Below are positions 23,616 to 32,145 of a stretch of 39,167 nt of DNA, one piece after another. The stretch comes from Lentzea indica (GTDB taxonomy: Bacteria; Actinomycetota; Actinomycetes; Mycobacteriales; Pseudonocardiaceae), in contig NZ_VSRL01000063.1 in the NCBI RefSeq assembly GCF_012184385.1, positions 1 to 39,167 on the forward strand, written 5' to 3'. Under the pieces are notes generated by a model. The model had not been told where the DNA came from and ran no database searches. It saw only the letters and a list, made by a program, of their open reading frames with translations. Numbering within the stretch: the stretch's first letter is position 1; every line of letters starts with the position of its first letter. The position numbers and the translations under genes were made by a program.

Positions 23616-24404
23616 TCATCGACCGAACTGGCGGAGAAGCTCGGTGATCGTCCGGGCGGCATCCAGCAGAGCGGCGACGACCTGCCGCTCGTGCTCGGGG
23701 TCCAGTCTGCCCAGTGGGACCGAGCAACTCATAGCGTCCAGAACGGGGTTTCGATAGGGCAGCGCCACCGCGAAACACCCCAGCCCAGGCGTGTTTTCTT
23801 CGCGTTCATGCGCATACCCGACATTCCGGAACCCGGCGAGCTGCTCGTGCAGCGCAGCCCGATCGGTCACGGTGTTGGGGGTCAACAGGGCCAGCTCGTC
23901 GGGAAGGATCAGGTCGACCTCCTCCGGCGTGCGCGTCGAGAGCACGGCCTTGCCCAGCGACGTCGAGTGCGCGGGTAGCCGGCGGCCGACGCGCGACACC
24001 ACGCGCAAGTGGTGCTCGGACTCGCGGCTCGCCAGGTAGACGACGTCCGCGCCGTCCAAACGGGCAAGGTGCACGGTCTCGTTGATGTTCTGGCGGACCT
24101 GCTCCATCACGCGGATCGCCGCGCGCACGACAGGGTCGTGGTCCAGGTAGGACGTACCGACCAGCAGCGCGCGCACGCCGATGCCGTACGTGCCCCGGTC
24201 CGAGTCGACCTCCACCCAGCCGCGCGCGACCAGCGTCTGCAGCAGCATGTAAAGGCTGGACTTGGGATAGCTGAGCTCGCGGTGCAGCTCGGTGAGCGTC
24301 AGCCGGCGGTCCGACGCGGAGAGCACTTCGAGCAGCTCCACCGTCCGGTCCGCGGACTTCACTGCGCCCGGACGAGCTGTGCCCTTGTCGATCGGCGACG
24401 CCAC
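23616..24404 (-). CDS. IclR-family regulator of the uronate/aldarate genes
   Basis: A 262-residue regulator. The N-terminal winged helix (about 15-75: AVKSADRTVELLEVLS, LTLTELHRELSYPKSSLYMLLQTL) is followed by the IclR effector domain (NINETVHLARLDGADVVYLASRES, HSTSLGKAVLS, GYAHEREENTPGLGCFAVAL). The GTG start at 24404 has a GGAGG ribosome binding site. It is divergent from the ABC importer and upstream of udh on its own strand, so it very probably controls both arms. The inducer is likely a uronate, aldarate or a pathway intermediate (inference). Confidence 0.92.
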   Translation of the reverse strand: MASPIDKGTARPGAVKSADRTVELLEVLSASDRRLTLTELHRELSYPKSSLYMLLQTLVARGWVEVDSDRGTYGIGVRALLVGTSYLDHDPVVRAAIRVMEQVRQNINETVHLARLDGADVVYLASRESEHHLRVVSRVGRRLPAHSTSLGKAVLSTRTPEEVDLILPDELALLTPNTVTDRAALHEQLAGFRNVGYAHEREENTPGLGCFAVALPYRNPVLDAMSCSVPLGRLDPEHERQVVAALLDAARTITELLRQFGR

Positions 24405-24437
24405 CTGGCCTCCTCGAAACCCGTACGCAACACGCCC

Positions 24438-24467
24438 TTGACACGTTGCTGTGCTGATTCTTACAGT
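24438..24467 (+). promoter_or_regulatory. Promoter of the importer/dehydratase operon
   Basis: TTGACA (24438-24443), an 18-bp spacer and TACAGT (24462-24467) form a near-consensus housekeeping promoter. Transcription should start near 24474, leaving a leader of about 54 nt before the binding-protein ATG. Confidence 0.6.
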
Positions 24468-24497
24468 CCTGCATCAGGTTCACAAGTACGACCCCGA

Positions 24498-24511
24498 TTC
24501 ACATACGTGAA
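24498..24511. promoter_or_regulatory. Candidate IclR operator
   Basis: TTCAC-ATAC-GTGAA is a perfect inverted repeat downstream of the predicted transcription start and 16 nt before the binding-protein start codon. A repressor bound here would block transcription. Assigning it to the adjacent IclR protein is inference. Confidence 0.45.
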
Positions 24512-24527
24512 AACGAAGGGCCCGACG

Positions 24528-25844
24528 ATGCGCCGTAGAACTGCCACAACAATCGCGACACTCAGCGTGGCCGCATTGCTTGCCGGTTGTGGAAGTTCGA
24601 CGCCCGCGGCATCGAACAAGGACCCGAACAAGCCCCTCGAGGTGTGGACCCGTTCGACGGAGGCGACCGCGAAGGTCTACGAGAAGATCTTCAAGTCCTT
24701 CACCGAGAAGACCGGTGTGCAGGTCGACTACAAGCCGATCTTCAGCGACTTCGACAAGCAGGTGCAGCAGCGCGCCGCGTCGAAGGACCTCCCGGACGTG
24801 GTCATCACCGACACCGGCTCGCTGGGCAACTTCGTCAAGCAGGGCTGGACGACCGAGATCAAGCGCGAGGACATCGCGGGCGGCGCCGACATCGTCGACC
24901 GCGCCTGGAACAACGGCAAGGGCGCGGACGGCAAGTACTACGCCATCCCGTACTCGACGCAGGCGATGGTCACGCTGATCCGCAAGGACTGGCGCGAGAA
25001 GCTCGGCAAGCCCATCCCGACGACGTGGGAACAGCTCGACGACCTCGCGAAGGCGTTCACTCGCAACGACCCCGACGGCAACGGGCAGAACGACACGTAC
25101 GGCATGCTCGTGCCGGGCACGGTCGACCGCGGCTACCTCGCCTGGTGGGCGGCCAGCTACATCTGGCAGGGCGGCGGCGACATCCTCGAGGAGGAGGGCA
25201 ACGGCAAGTTCGCCGTCGGCATCGACTCGCCGGAGTCGACCAAGGCGGTCGAACGGCTGCGCAAGCTCTTCTGCGAGGACAAGGTCATGCAGCCGGGCTC
25301 GCTGACGCTGAGCACGAACGACGCGCACCCGCTGTTCGAGTCGGGCAAGAGCGGTATCTACCTGACCGGCCCGTACATGATCGGCCGCTTCGACAAGTCG
25401 GTCGGCAAGGACAAGTACGAGGTCATCGCGTCCCCGCGCGGCCCGGCCGGTGCCACGGTCCTGGGCGAGGGCGAGGACATCTACCTGATGGCCGGGTCCG
25501 CGAAGACCGCTGACCAGAAGAAGCTCGCCGAGTACCTGATCACGCCAGAGGCGCAGCAGGCCGGCATGAAGGGCGACCCGCAGCCTGTGGTTCGCCTGCC
25601 CGTCAACAAGAACGTCGACGTCAACGCGACCTACAACGACCCGCGCTGGGCGACCGTGGCGGGCGTGTACAAGAGCGAGGCGCGGCCGTTCCCGAGCGTC
25701 CCGAACTTCACCCCCTTCCGGCAGAAGACGTCGGAGACCCTGAACTCCATCTTCGCGAAGTGCCCTGCCGACTCCTCTGCCGAGCTGAAGTCCCTGGCGG
25801 ACGCGCTGAAGAAGGAGCTTGAGAACCAGAAGGCGTCGCAGTGA
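24528..25844 (+). CDS. Sugar-acid ABC transporter substrate-binding lipoprotein
   Basis: A 438-residue family-1 extracellular solute-binding protein. Signal sequence 1-20, lipobox LLAGC with lipid-Cys 21. The mature part has typical family-1 features: PLEVWTRSTEATAKVYEKIFKSFTEKTGV, DLPDVVITDTGSLGNFV, YAIPYSTQAMVTLIRKDW, and SGIYLTGPYMIGRFDK in the ligand cleft. The ATG at 24528 follows AAGGG. It overlaps the first permease gene by 4 nt. By context the ligand is a uronate, an aldarate or an oligomer of these (inference). Confidence 0.9.
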   Translation: MRRRTATTIATLSVAALLAGCGSSTPAASNKDPNKPLEVWTRSTEATAKVYEKIFKSFTEKTGVQVDYKPIFSDFDKQVQQRAASKDLPDVVITDTGSLGNFVKQGWTTEIKREDIAGGADIVDRAWNNGKGADGKYYAIPYSTQAMVTLIRKDWREKLGKPIPTTWEQLDDLAKAFTRNDPDGNGQNDTYGMLVPGTVDRGYLAWWAASYIWQGGGDILEEEGNGKFAVGIDSPESTKAVERLRKLFCEDKVMQPGSLTLSTNDAHPLFESGKSGIYLTGPYMIGRFDKSVGKDKYEVIASPRGPAGATVLGEGEDIYLMAGSAKTADQKKLAEYLITPEAQQAGMKGDPQPVVRLPVNKNVDVNATYNDPRWATVAGVYKSEARPFPSVPNFTPFRQKTSETLNSIFAKCPADSSAELKSLADALKKELENQKASQ

Positions 25845-26812
25845 CGGCAGTTCAGTCACACAGCGACACCCAAGACGTGGGCTCGACGGCTAGTGGCGGC
25901 GGTGCCGTCGAAACCCACCCCGTGAGGCGGCGCCGCCGGCGCCGCCTCACGGGAGCCACCTTCACCCCGTGGCTGTTCCTCTTCCCCGCCGCGCTGATCT
26001 TCCTGGTCTTCAAGTTCATCCCGATGGCCGAGGGAATCCGGCTCTCGCTGTTCGAGGTCCGGCCTTTCCTCGGCGACATCTTCGTCGGGTTCAAGAACTA
26101 CGCCACGATCCTGCAGGACGAGAAGTTCCTGACGGCGAGCTGGCACACCCTGGTCCTGGCCGGTGGGCAGACGCTCGGAGCGATGCTCATCGGCTTCTTC
26201 CTGGCGTTGCTGCTGGAAGGCCACGCCAAGTCGCTGTGGTTCGTGCGGTCCGCGGTGTTCCTGCCCGTGGTCGCCGCGACCGCGGTCATCGGTGAGATCT
26301 GGCGCCTGTTCTTCTACCCGGCGCCGGAAGGCTTCCTCAACGAGGTCATCTCCTGGGTCGGTCTCGGTCCCTGGGAGTACATCCACAACACGGACACCTC
26401 GCTGGTGTCGGTCATGTTCGTCGGCATCTGGAAGCACGCGCCGTACGACATGGTGCTGATCCTCGCCGGGCTCGCGGGCATCGACCGTCAGCAGTACGAG
26501 GCCGCCGCGATCGACGGCGCTTCGACGCCGCAACGGATCTGGAACGTCACGCTGCCCGCGTTGCGCCCCGTCATCACGATCCTCCTGACGCTGGCGGCGA
26601 TCCGCGGCCTGCGCGTCTTCACCGAGGTGTACGTCCTGACCGGCGGTGGTCCCGCCGGATCGACCGACGTGTGGATGACGCGCGTCTACACAACGGCGTT
26701 CGAGCAGTCCGAAGCCGGTCTCGCATCGGCTGGTTCGGTGCTGTTGTTCCTGGTTACCTTGGTTCTCACGGTCAGCGTGCAGTGGTACCGCCGGAGGAAG
26801 GAGGCGCGATGA
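25841..26812 (+). CDS. ABC importer permease, MalF-type
   Basis: A 323-residue membrane protein. A 40-residue hydrophilic N-terminus ending in an Arg-rich run (about 28-36) precedes the first helix (PWLFLFPAALIFLVFKFI). About six helices follow. The EAA loop that contacts the ATPase reads QYEAAAIDGASTPQRIWNVT near residues 218-237. The GTG start overlaps the binding-protein stop (GTGA). The Arg codons at 25921-25950 form a GGCGCCGCC/GGCGGCGCC palindrome, which has no evident role. Confidence 0.93.
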   Translation: MTAVQSHSDTQDVGSTASGGGAVETHPVRRRRRRRLTGATFTPWLFLFPAALIFLVFKFIPMAEGIRLSLFEVRPFLGDIFVGFKNYATILQDEKFLTASWHTLVLAGGQTLGAMLIGFFLALLLEGHAKSLWFVRSAVFLPVVAATAVIGEIWRLFFYPAPEGFLNEVISWVGLGPWEYIHNTDTSLVSVMFVGIWKHAPYDMVLILAGLAGIDRQQYEAAAIDGASTPQRIWNVTLPALRPVITILLTLAAIRGLRVFTEVYVLTGGGPAGSTDVWMTRVYTTAFEQSEAGLASAGSVLLFLVTLVLTVSVQWYRRRKEAR

Positions 26813-27687
26813 GCGTCAACTCGAGCCGCTTCGACAGCGCCCTCGGCTGGTCCACCCGCAAGGACGCGTGGCTCAGCAAGGGCATCCGGGTTCTTTTGAG
26901 CGCCCTCGCTGTAATCCTTTTCTGCGGCCCGTTGCTGGTCATCTTCTCCGGTGCGTTCGACCACAACCCGGACCCGACCCAGCTGTCGGTGTTCCCGGAC
27001 AACCCGTCGCTGATCAACTTCCAGGTGGCGGCGGAGAACAAGATCTGGCACTACCTGATGAACTCGTTGATCATCGCCGGTGGTGCGTTGCTGTTGCAGC
27101 TGGCGGTGAGCGTTTTCGCCGCCTACGCGTTGGCGCGCAAGAAGTTCCGCGGTCAGGCCATCGCGTTGTTGGTCATCCTTGCCACGATGATGTTGCCGGA
27201 GGAGGTCATCGCGATCCCGCTTTCGCTGGTGATCGGAGACCTACCGCTGGTGCACGTGAGTCTCAAGGGCACCCTGCTCGGCGTCATCCTCCCGTTGGGG
27301 GCGTGGGGTTTCTCCATCTTCGTCATGACGGAGTTCATGAAGGAGATCCCCGCCGAACTGGAGGAAGCGGCCAAAGTGGACGGTGCCGGGGAGCTGCGCC
27401 TATTCGCGCAGATCATCCTCCCCCTGTGCAAGCCCGCGCTCGGCGTGATCGCCGTGTTCGGCTTCAACATGATTTGGGAGCAGTACCTGCTCCCCCTGAT
27501 CGTCGCCGCTGACCCCTCCGATTACACGCTCACGGTCGCACTTCTCGCGCTCAGATCCGACGACATGGTCGGGACGGGCATCGTGCTGGCCGGAGCGTTG
27601 CTGGCGCTGGTACCGAGCCTGGTCGTGTACCTGTCGCTGCAGAAGTCCTTCCTGCGTGGGATCACCACCGGAGCGATCAAGGGATGA
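26809..27687 (+). CDS. ABC importer permease, MalG-type
   Basis: A 292-residue membrane protein with about six helices (VLLSALAVILFCGPLLVIFSG first). The EAA loop is ELEEAAKVDGAGELRLFAQI (about 183-202). The ATG at 26809 overlaps the upstream stop (ATGA), so it is translationally coupled to the MalF-type subunit. No ATP-binding subunit gene is present in the operon. In actinomycetes such importers commonly share the multipurpose ATPase MsiK encoded elsewhere. Confidence 0.93.
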   Translation: MSVNSSRFDSALGWSTRKDAWLSKGIRVLLSALAVILFCGPLLVIFSGAFDHNPDPTQLSVFPDNPSLINFQVAAENKIWHYLMNSLIIAGGALLLQLAVSVFAAYALARKKFRGQAIALLVILATMMLPEEVIAIPLSLVIGDLPLVHVSLKGTLLGVILPLGAWGFSIFVMTEFMKEIPAELEEAAKVDGAGELRLFAQIILPLCKPALGVIAVFGFNMIWEQYLLPLIVAADPSDYTLTVALLALRSDDMVGTGIVLAGALLALVPSLVVYLSLQKSFLRGITTGAIKG

Positions 27688-28599
27688 GTGTCTGGTATGC
27701 AACTCGATGGTGTGCTGTTCTTTCCGGTGACCCCGTTCGACACCGAGGGGAACATCGCGTACGACGTGCTGGCTGAGCACGTCAAGCACGGTGTCTCCGC
27801 CGGGCCGGGCGCGGTGTTCGTCGCCTGCGGCACCGGCGAGTTCCACGCGTTGGAGCTGGGCGAGTTCGAGCGTGCGGTGTCGGTCGCGGTCGAGGCGACC
27901 GCGGGCAAGATGCCGGTGTTCGCCGGTGCGGGAGGCTCGGTCGCGGCGACCAAGCAGTTCGTCCAGGCCGCGGAACGCGCGGGGGCCAACGGCATCCTGC
28001 TGCTGCCGCCGTACCTGGTGACCAACCCGGCCGCCGGTCTCGTGCGGTTCGTGGCCGAGGTCGCCGGTGCCACCGAGCTGCCGATCATCGTGTACCAGCG
28101 CAACAACGCGCGGTTCACGCCGGAGACCGCCGTCGAGGTCGCGTCGATCCCGAACGTCGTGGGCTTCAAGGACGGCATCGGCGACCTCGACCAGATGCAG
28201 CGCATCGTGCTGTCGGTTCGTGCCAACGTTGACAAGCCGTTCCAGTTTTTCAACGGCCTGCCGACCGCGGAGATGACTCAGCTCGCGTACCGGGGCATCG
28301 GCGTCGAGCTGTACTCGTCGGCGGTGTTCTGCTTCGCGCCGGAGATCTCGCTCGGCTTCTACAACGCCGTGCAGGCCGGTGACACCGAGCTCGTGAACCG
28401 CTTTCTTCTCGAGTTCTACAAGCCTCTGGTCGAGCTGCGGGACAAGGTTCCCGGATATGCGGTTGCCCTGGTGAAGGCGGCGGTGCGCGCGAACGGTCTC
28501 GACGTCGGTGGCGTGCGGCCACCGCTGATCGACCCGGCCGACGAGCACCTGGCCGCTCTCGACAAGATCATCGCTGCGGGTAAGGCTCTGCTGGCATGA
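27688..28599 (+). CDS. kdgD: 5-dehydro-4-deoxyglucarate dehydratase (decarboxylating)
   Basis: A 303-residue class I aldolase-fold enzyme (dihydrodipicolinate synthase family) converting 5-dehydro-4-deoxy-D-glucarate to 2-oxoglutarate semialdehyde, CO2 and water. Visible: LFFPVTPFD at the start, FVACGTGEFHAL (family GTGE loop), IIVYQRNNARFT with the conserved Tyr, and the Schiff-base Lys161 in VGFKDGIGD. The decarboxylating members have this KDGIGD context. The GTG at 27688 directly follows the permease stop and has AAGGG 5 nt upstream; an ATG at 27697 is an alternative. The stop overlaps the glucarate dehydratase start. Confidence 0.93.
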   Translation: MSGMQLDGVLFFPVTPFDTEGNIAYDVLAEHVKHGVSAGPGAVFVACGTGEFHALELGEFERAVSVAVEATAGKMPVFAGAGGSVAATKQFVQAAERAGANGILLLPPYLVTNPAAGLVRFVAEVAGATELPIIVYQRNNARFTPETAVEVASIPNVVGFKDGIGDLDQMQRIVLSVRANVDKPFQFFNGLPTAEMTQLAYRGIGVELYSSAVFCFAPEISLGFYNAVQAGDTELVNRFLLEFYKPLVELRDKVPGYAVALVKAAVRANGLDVGGVRPPLIDPADEHLAALDKIIAAGKALLA

Positions 28600-29870
28600 A
28601 GACTCCGTCTTTGAAAATCACCGAGATCGTCCTGACGCCGATCGCGTTCCGCGACCCGCCGCTGCTGAACTCGGCCGGCGTGCACGAGCCGTGGGCGCTG
28701 CGCACGATCGCCGAGGTGCACACCGACGAAGGCATCTCCGGGCTGGGGGAGACCTACGGCGACCTCGGGCACCTTGAGCGCTCGCGGTCCGTCGTGGACT
28801 CGTTGATCGGCCTCGACGTCTTTGCGCTGAACGAGATGCACGCGCGTGTGGCTGGTGCCCTGGGCGGCAAGACGGGCGTGGACAAACACGGGCTGACCGG
28901 GAAGATCACGGCGGAGAGCACCGTCGACCGCGTGTACTCGCCCTTCGAGGTCGCGTGCCTGGACATCCAGGGCAAGGTGCTGGGACGTCCGGTGCACGAC
29001 CTGCTGGGTGGCGCGATCCGTTCGTCCGTGCCGTACTCGGCCTACCTGTTCTACAAGTGGGACGGGCATCCCGGCGCCGAGCCGGACGAATGGGGCGAGG
29101 CGATCGACCCCGCCGGCATCGTGGCGCAGGCGCGGAAGATGATCGGTGAGTACGGGTTCGGCTCGATCAAGCTCAAGGGCGGTGTGTTCCCGCCGGAGCA
29201 GGAGATCGAGGCGATTCGCGCGCTGCGCGAGGCGTTCCCGGACCACCCGCTGCGGCTGGACCCGAACGCGGCCTGGTCGACGGCGACGTCGTTGAAGGTC
29301 GCGGCGGAGCTGGACGGGGTATTGGAGTACCTGGAGGACCCGACGCCGGAGATCTCCGGGATGGCGGAGGTGGCCGCGAAGGCGCCGATGCCGTTGGCCA
29401 CCAACATGTGCGTGATCGCGTTCGAGCACCTCAAGCCGTCGGTGGAGCAGGACGCCGTGCAGGTGCTCCTGTCCGATCACCACTACTGGGGCGGTCTGCA
29501 GCGGTCTCGTCAGCTGGGCATGATCTGCCAGACGTTCGGCATCGGCCTGTCGATGCACTCGAACTCGCATCTGGGCATCTCGCTGGCTGCCATGACGCAC
29601 CTCGCCGCGGCGACACCGAACCTGAACTACGCGTGCGACACGCATTATCCGTGGAACGCGGCTGACGAGGTTGTGGAGCCGGGCGTGCTGTCCTTTGTGG
29701 ATGGTGCTGTGCCGGTGCCCACGACGCCGGGTCTCGGCGTGTCGCTGGATCGTGATGCGCTGGCGCGTCTGGCGGAGAACTACGTTCGTTGTGGCATCAC
29801 CTCGCGTGACGACACGGGCTACATGCAGAAGTTCGACCCGAGCTACGAGAGGAAGCGTCCCCGGTGGTGA
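28596..29870 (+). CDS. gudD: Glucarate dehydratase
   Basis: A 424-residue enolase-superfamily enzyme dehydrating D-glucarate (or L-idarate) to 5-dehydro-4-deoxyglucarate with Mg(II). Family motifs: the N-terminal capping domain (TPIAFRDPPLLNSAGVHEPW), the catalytic KxK at K192 and K194 (IKLKGG), metal ligand D222 with N224 (LDPNAAW), metal-ligand Glu in YLEDPTPE, and the His-rich MHSNSH (320-325) expected to supply the second general base. The ATG overlaps kdgD by 4 nt. The product feeds directly into the kdgD product upstream. Confidence 0.95.
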   Translation: MKTPSLKITEIVLTPIAFRDPPLLNSAGVHEPWALRTIAEVHTDEGISGLGETYGDLGHLERSRSVVDSLIGLDVFALNEMHARVAGALGGKTGVDKHGLTGKITAESTVDRVYSPFEVACLDIQGKVLGRPVHDLLGGAIRSSVPYSAYLFYKWDGHPGAEPDEWGEAIDPAGIVAQARKMIGEYGFGSIKLKGGVFPPEQEIEAIRALREAFPDHPLRLDPNAAWSTATSLKVAAELDGVLEYLEDPTPEISGMAEVAAKAPMPLATNMCVIAFEHLKPSVEQDAVQVLLSDHHYWGGLQRSRQLGMICQTFGIGLSMHSNSHLGISLAAMTHLAAATPNLNYACDTHYPWNAADEVVEPGVLSFVDGAVPVPTTPGLGVSLDRDALARLAENYVRCGITSRDDTGYMQKFDPSYERKRPRW

Positions 29871-30994
29871 AGTCGGTTGTCCACGCCTATCCGTGGGACC
29901 TGATCGGTGACCCGGACGCTGTTGCGCGGTACCAGGGGCTCGGCGTCGACGCGATCGCCCTTGCCGCGTCGTACCACACCGTTCGGGCCGCGACGCCGTT
30001 GCACCCGCGGCACCGGTTGGTCGACGCTCGGCACGCGGCGTTCTACCTGCCGGTGCGCACCTCGAAGTTCGGCAGGCTGGTGCCCGCGGAACCGTCCTGG
30101 ATGGACGGTTCCGATTCGTTCGGTGAAGCGGCGGCTTTGGTTCGTGCCGCGGGATTGCCGGTGTACGCGTGGACCGTGCTGACGCACAACTCGCGCCTGG
30201 GTGACCTGCACCCGGACGTGACCGTGGTGAACGCGTTCGGGGATCGCTACCCGTACGCGTTGTGCACCGCGCAGCCGGACGTTGTCGAGTACACGTCGGC
30301 GCTGGTGTCCGAGGTGCTGGAGCTCGGTGCGCCGGACGGGATCATCCTCGAGGCCTGCGGGCCGCTGGGGTTCTTCCACGGCGGGCACCACGAGAAGACC
30401 GATGGCACGGACTGGAACGCGGTGCAGCAGAAGCTGTTGTCGCTGTGCTTCTGCTCGGCCTGCACCGCCCTGTACGCCGACCCGGATGCCCTGCGCGAAG
30501 CGGTCCGGGCCGGGATCGATCGCGGGGCGCCCAGCGTGGAGGAAGCGCTGGGCGTGCTCGCGGAAGACGTTCAGGCTGTGCGCACCGGTGTGGTGCGGTC
30601 GTTGCGGCAGAAGCTGGTCGGTGAGATTCGTGCTGCCGCGCCCACGGTTCGGATCGGTATGCACGTGACGGCGGATCCCTGGGGTACCGGGCCGTTCGCG
30701 ACCGTGGCCGGCGGTCTGGATGCGGACGTCGACGTTCTGACGACGATGTGCTGGCCCGGCCCGGATGTCGCCGTGCCTGGGATCGAGGCCCTTCGCGCGG
30801 CTGCTCCTGACACGCGGATCGCCGCGTACGTGCTGGGGCTGCCGCCGAAGCCGGCCGACGGCGCGGCGTTGTCGAAGGAGTGGCTGACTTACCTGGACGC
30901 GGGGGTGGAGGAGTTCCACCTCTATCACGGCGGGCTGGCGTCCGCCGCTCGCCTGGAAGCGCTGCGCGAGGCGGTCGCGGCCGTTTCCCGGTAA
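29864..30994 (+). CDS. Uncharacterised TIM-barrel-like protein of the glucarate operon
   Basis: A 376-residue cytoplasmic protein with no signal peptide or membrane helix. Alternating beta/alpha segments suggest a TIM barrel: VHAYPWDLIGD, LGVDAIALAASYH, AGLPVYAWTVLTHN, GAPDGIILEACGPLGFF, RIGMHVTADPWG, VDVLTTMCW, and a final LDAGVEEFHLYHGGL. The middle carries CFCSAC, recalling the C-x-C-x2-C element of some hypothetical glycoside-hydrolase-like barrels. It has two adjacent GTG codons (29864, 29867) overlapping the gudD stop, after GAGAGGAAG, so it is coupled to gudD. Possible roles are release of uronates from glycosides or lactone handling; neither is shown by the sequence. Confidence 0.8.
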   Translation: MVKSVVHAYPWDLIGDPDAVARYQGLGVDAIALAASYHTVRAATPLHPRHRLVDARHAAFYLPVRTSKFGRLVPAEPSWMDGSDSFGEAAALVRAAGLPVYAWTVLTHNSRLGDLHPDVTVVNAFGDRYPYALCTAQPDVVEYTSALVSEVLELGAPDGIILEACGPLGFFHGGHHEKTDGTDWNAVQQKLLSLCFCSACTALYADPDALREAVRAGIDRGAPSVEEALGVLAEDVQAVRTGVVRSLRQKLVGEIRAAAPTVRIGMHVTADPWGTGPFATVAGGLDADVDVLTTMCWPGPDVAVPGIEALRAAAPDTRIAAYVLGLPPKPADGAALSKEWLTYLDAGVEEFHLYHGGLASAARLEALREAVAAVSR

Positions 30995-31047
30995 CTGTGA
31001 AGCGAAGTCACTGCAACCCGTTGTGAGCGCGGTTCCGTCCTCTGAAC

Positions 31048-31518
31048 ATGAGGCACATAGGAACCGTAGTTGGCACTGGCGTCCTGCTGCTGGTGATCTC
31101 GGCCTGCGGCAGTGCGCAGAACGCGGGCACTGGGGCGGGTGGCGGTCCGACGTTGCCGACCGCCACCTCGCCTTCTGAAGTGCCACCGGGCATCGCGCCC
31201 GGAGAGATTCCGCCGGACGGCAAACCGGTGACAAAGCTGGACACCAACGCTTTGTCGTCGGAGTATCCGCGCACCGTGTGGACACAGGGCGACGGGAAGA
31301 CCGTCGGTGTCATCGCCCAGGAGGGCGGGTGCGGGAAGGCCAGCGCGTCCGTGCTGGAACAGTCGGCTTCCGTCGTGAAGATCGAGCTCGTCGAGACGCT
31401 GCCGCTGGACAAGCAGGCGTGCACGATGGACATCCGCTTCCCTCCGCTAACGGTGCAGCTTTCCGAGCCCCTTGGTGAGCGCACGGTCGCGTTGACGTCG
31501 CGGCAGGAACAGAAGTAG
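31048..31518 (+). CDS. Lipoprotein, first of a tandem paralogous pair
   Basis: A 156-residue lipoprotein. Signal sequence 1-19, lipobox VISAC with lipid-Cys 20. A Gly/Pro/Thr-rich linker (about 25-60) precedes a small domain with two Cys, probably a disulfide (GGCGKAS and KQACTMD). The domain (DTNALSSEYP, VVKIELVETL, PPLTVQLSEPLGERTVALTSR) aligns well with that of the next gene. Family unknown. The ATG has no clear ribosome binding site. It follows the glucarate operon by 53 nt and is not obviously part of it. Confidence 0.8.
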   Translation: MRHIGTVVGTGVLLLVISACGSAQNAGTGAGGGPTLPTATSPSEVPPGIAPGEIPPDGKPVTKLDTNALSSEYPRTVWTQGDGKTVGVIAQEGGCGKASASVLEQSASVVKIELVETLPLDKQACTMDIRFPPLTVQLSEPLGERTVALTSRQEQK

Positions 31519-31533
31519 ACCTCCTCCCCACGG

Positions 31534-31566
31534 TGCCCGGTCGGCATCTGCCCCGCCGGCCGGGCA
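31534..31566 (+). terminator. Hairpin between the two lipoprotein genes
   Basis: TGCCCGG (31534-31540) pairs with CCGGGCA (31560-31566), with an inner CGGC/GCCG extension after one mismatch. It begins 16 nt after the first lipoprotein stop. Confidence 0.5.
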
Positions 31567-31577
31567 TCTCTTACCTC

Positions 31578-31597
31578 ACCGGGCCTCTTGGCCCGGT
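31578..31597 (+). terminator. Second hairpin, GC stem followed by T
   Basis: ACCGGGCC (31578-31585), TCTT loop, GGCCCGGT (31590-31597), then TTG. This is a perfect 8-bp stem with a tetraloop, 17 nt before the start codon of the second lipoprotein. It probably acts with the preceding hairpin as a double terminator. Confidence 0.55.
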
Positions 31598-31614
31598 TTG
31601 CAAGGATGGTGCGC

Positions 31615-32142
31615 ATGAGAAACGCCGTCGTTGCCGTTGCTCTTGCCGTTGTGCTGGCCGGCTGCTCGTCGGGCACGCAGTCCGGCGCGCCCGGAACCGG
31701 CTCCTCCAGCGGTGCGCCCACTTCGGGCACGTCCGCGCCCGGTTCGTCCGGCTCTTCCGGAGCGAGCCCCACCTCCGCCCCTGTTCAGCCTCCGGTCTCG
31801 ATCTCGGAGGAGAAGCCGGTCGTCCCGCCCAACGTCACGCCGGTGCCCAAGGAAAAGGTCGACACGACATCGTTGTCAGACACCTACCGCTCCGAGGCCT
31901 ACGTCTTCGGCGACGGCCGTGACGTCGAGGTCTTCGGCGTGGGCGGAGGGTGCAAGGAGGCTCGCGCGGAGGTGACCGCCCAGTCCGCCGAGGTCGTCCA
32001 GATCACGCTCGTCACGATCACCAAGCAGCCTCCGGGCACGATGTGCACCCAGGAGATCCGCCAGGTGCCGTTGACCGTCCGCCTGGCCGCGCCGCTGGGT
32101 GACCGGCGCCTGGTCCTGGAGTCGCGCGAGGAGACCGCCTAA
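31615..32142 (+). CDS. Lipoprotein, second of a tandem paralogous pair
   Basis: A 175-residue lipoprotein. Signal sequence 1-16, lipobox VLAGC with lipid-Cys 17. The linker (about 18-75) is rich in Ser, Gly, Thr and Pro. The C-terminal domain (DTTSLSDTYRSE, GGGCKEARAEVTAQSAEVVQITLV, GTMCTQEIRQ, VPLTVRLAAPLGDRRLVLESR) is paralogous to the preceding gene, with both Cys conserved. The ATG at 31615 is preferred over an in-frame ATG at 31606 because AAGGA (31601-31605) then has workable spacing and the signal peptide is cleaner. Function unknown. Confidence 0.82.
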   Translation: MRNAVVAVALAVVLAGCSSGTQSGAPGTGSSSGAPTSGTSAPGSSGSSGASPTSAPVQPPVSISEEKPVVPPNVTPVPKEKVDTTSLSDTYRSEAYVFGDGRDVEVFGVGGGCKEARAEVTAQSAEVVQITLVTITKQPPGTMCTQEIRQVPLTVRLAAPLGDRRLVLESREETA

Positions 32143-32145
32143 TAC

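Noticed and set aside
24480..25859. A 459-codon minus-strand open frame under the solute-binding protein gene
   Set aside because: A shadow frame. The plus-strand protein has a signal peptide, lipobox and family motifs.
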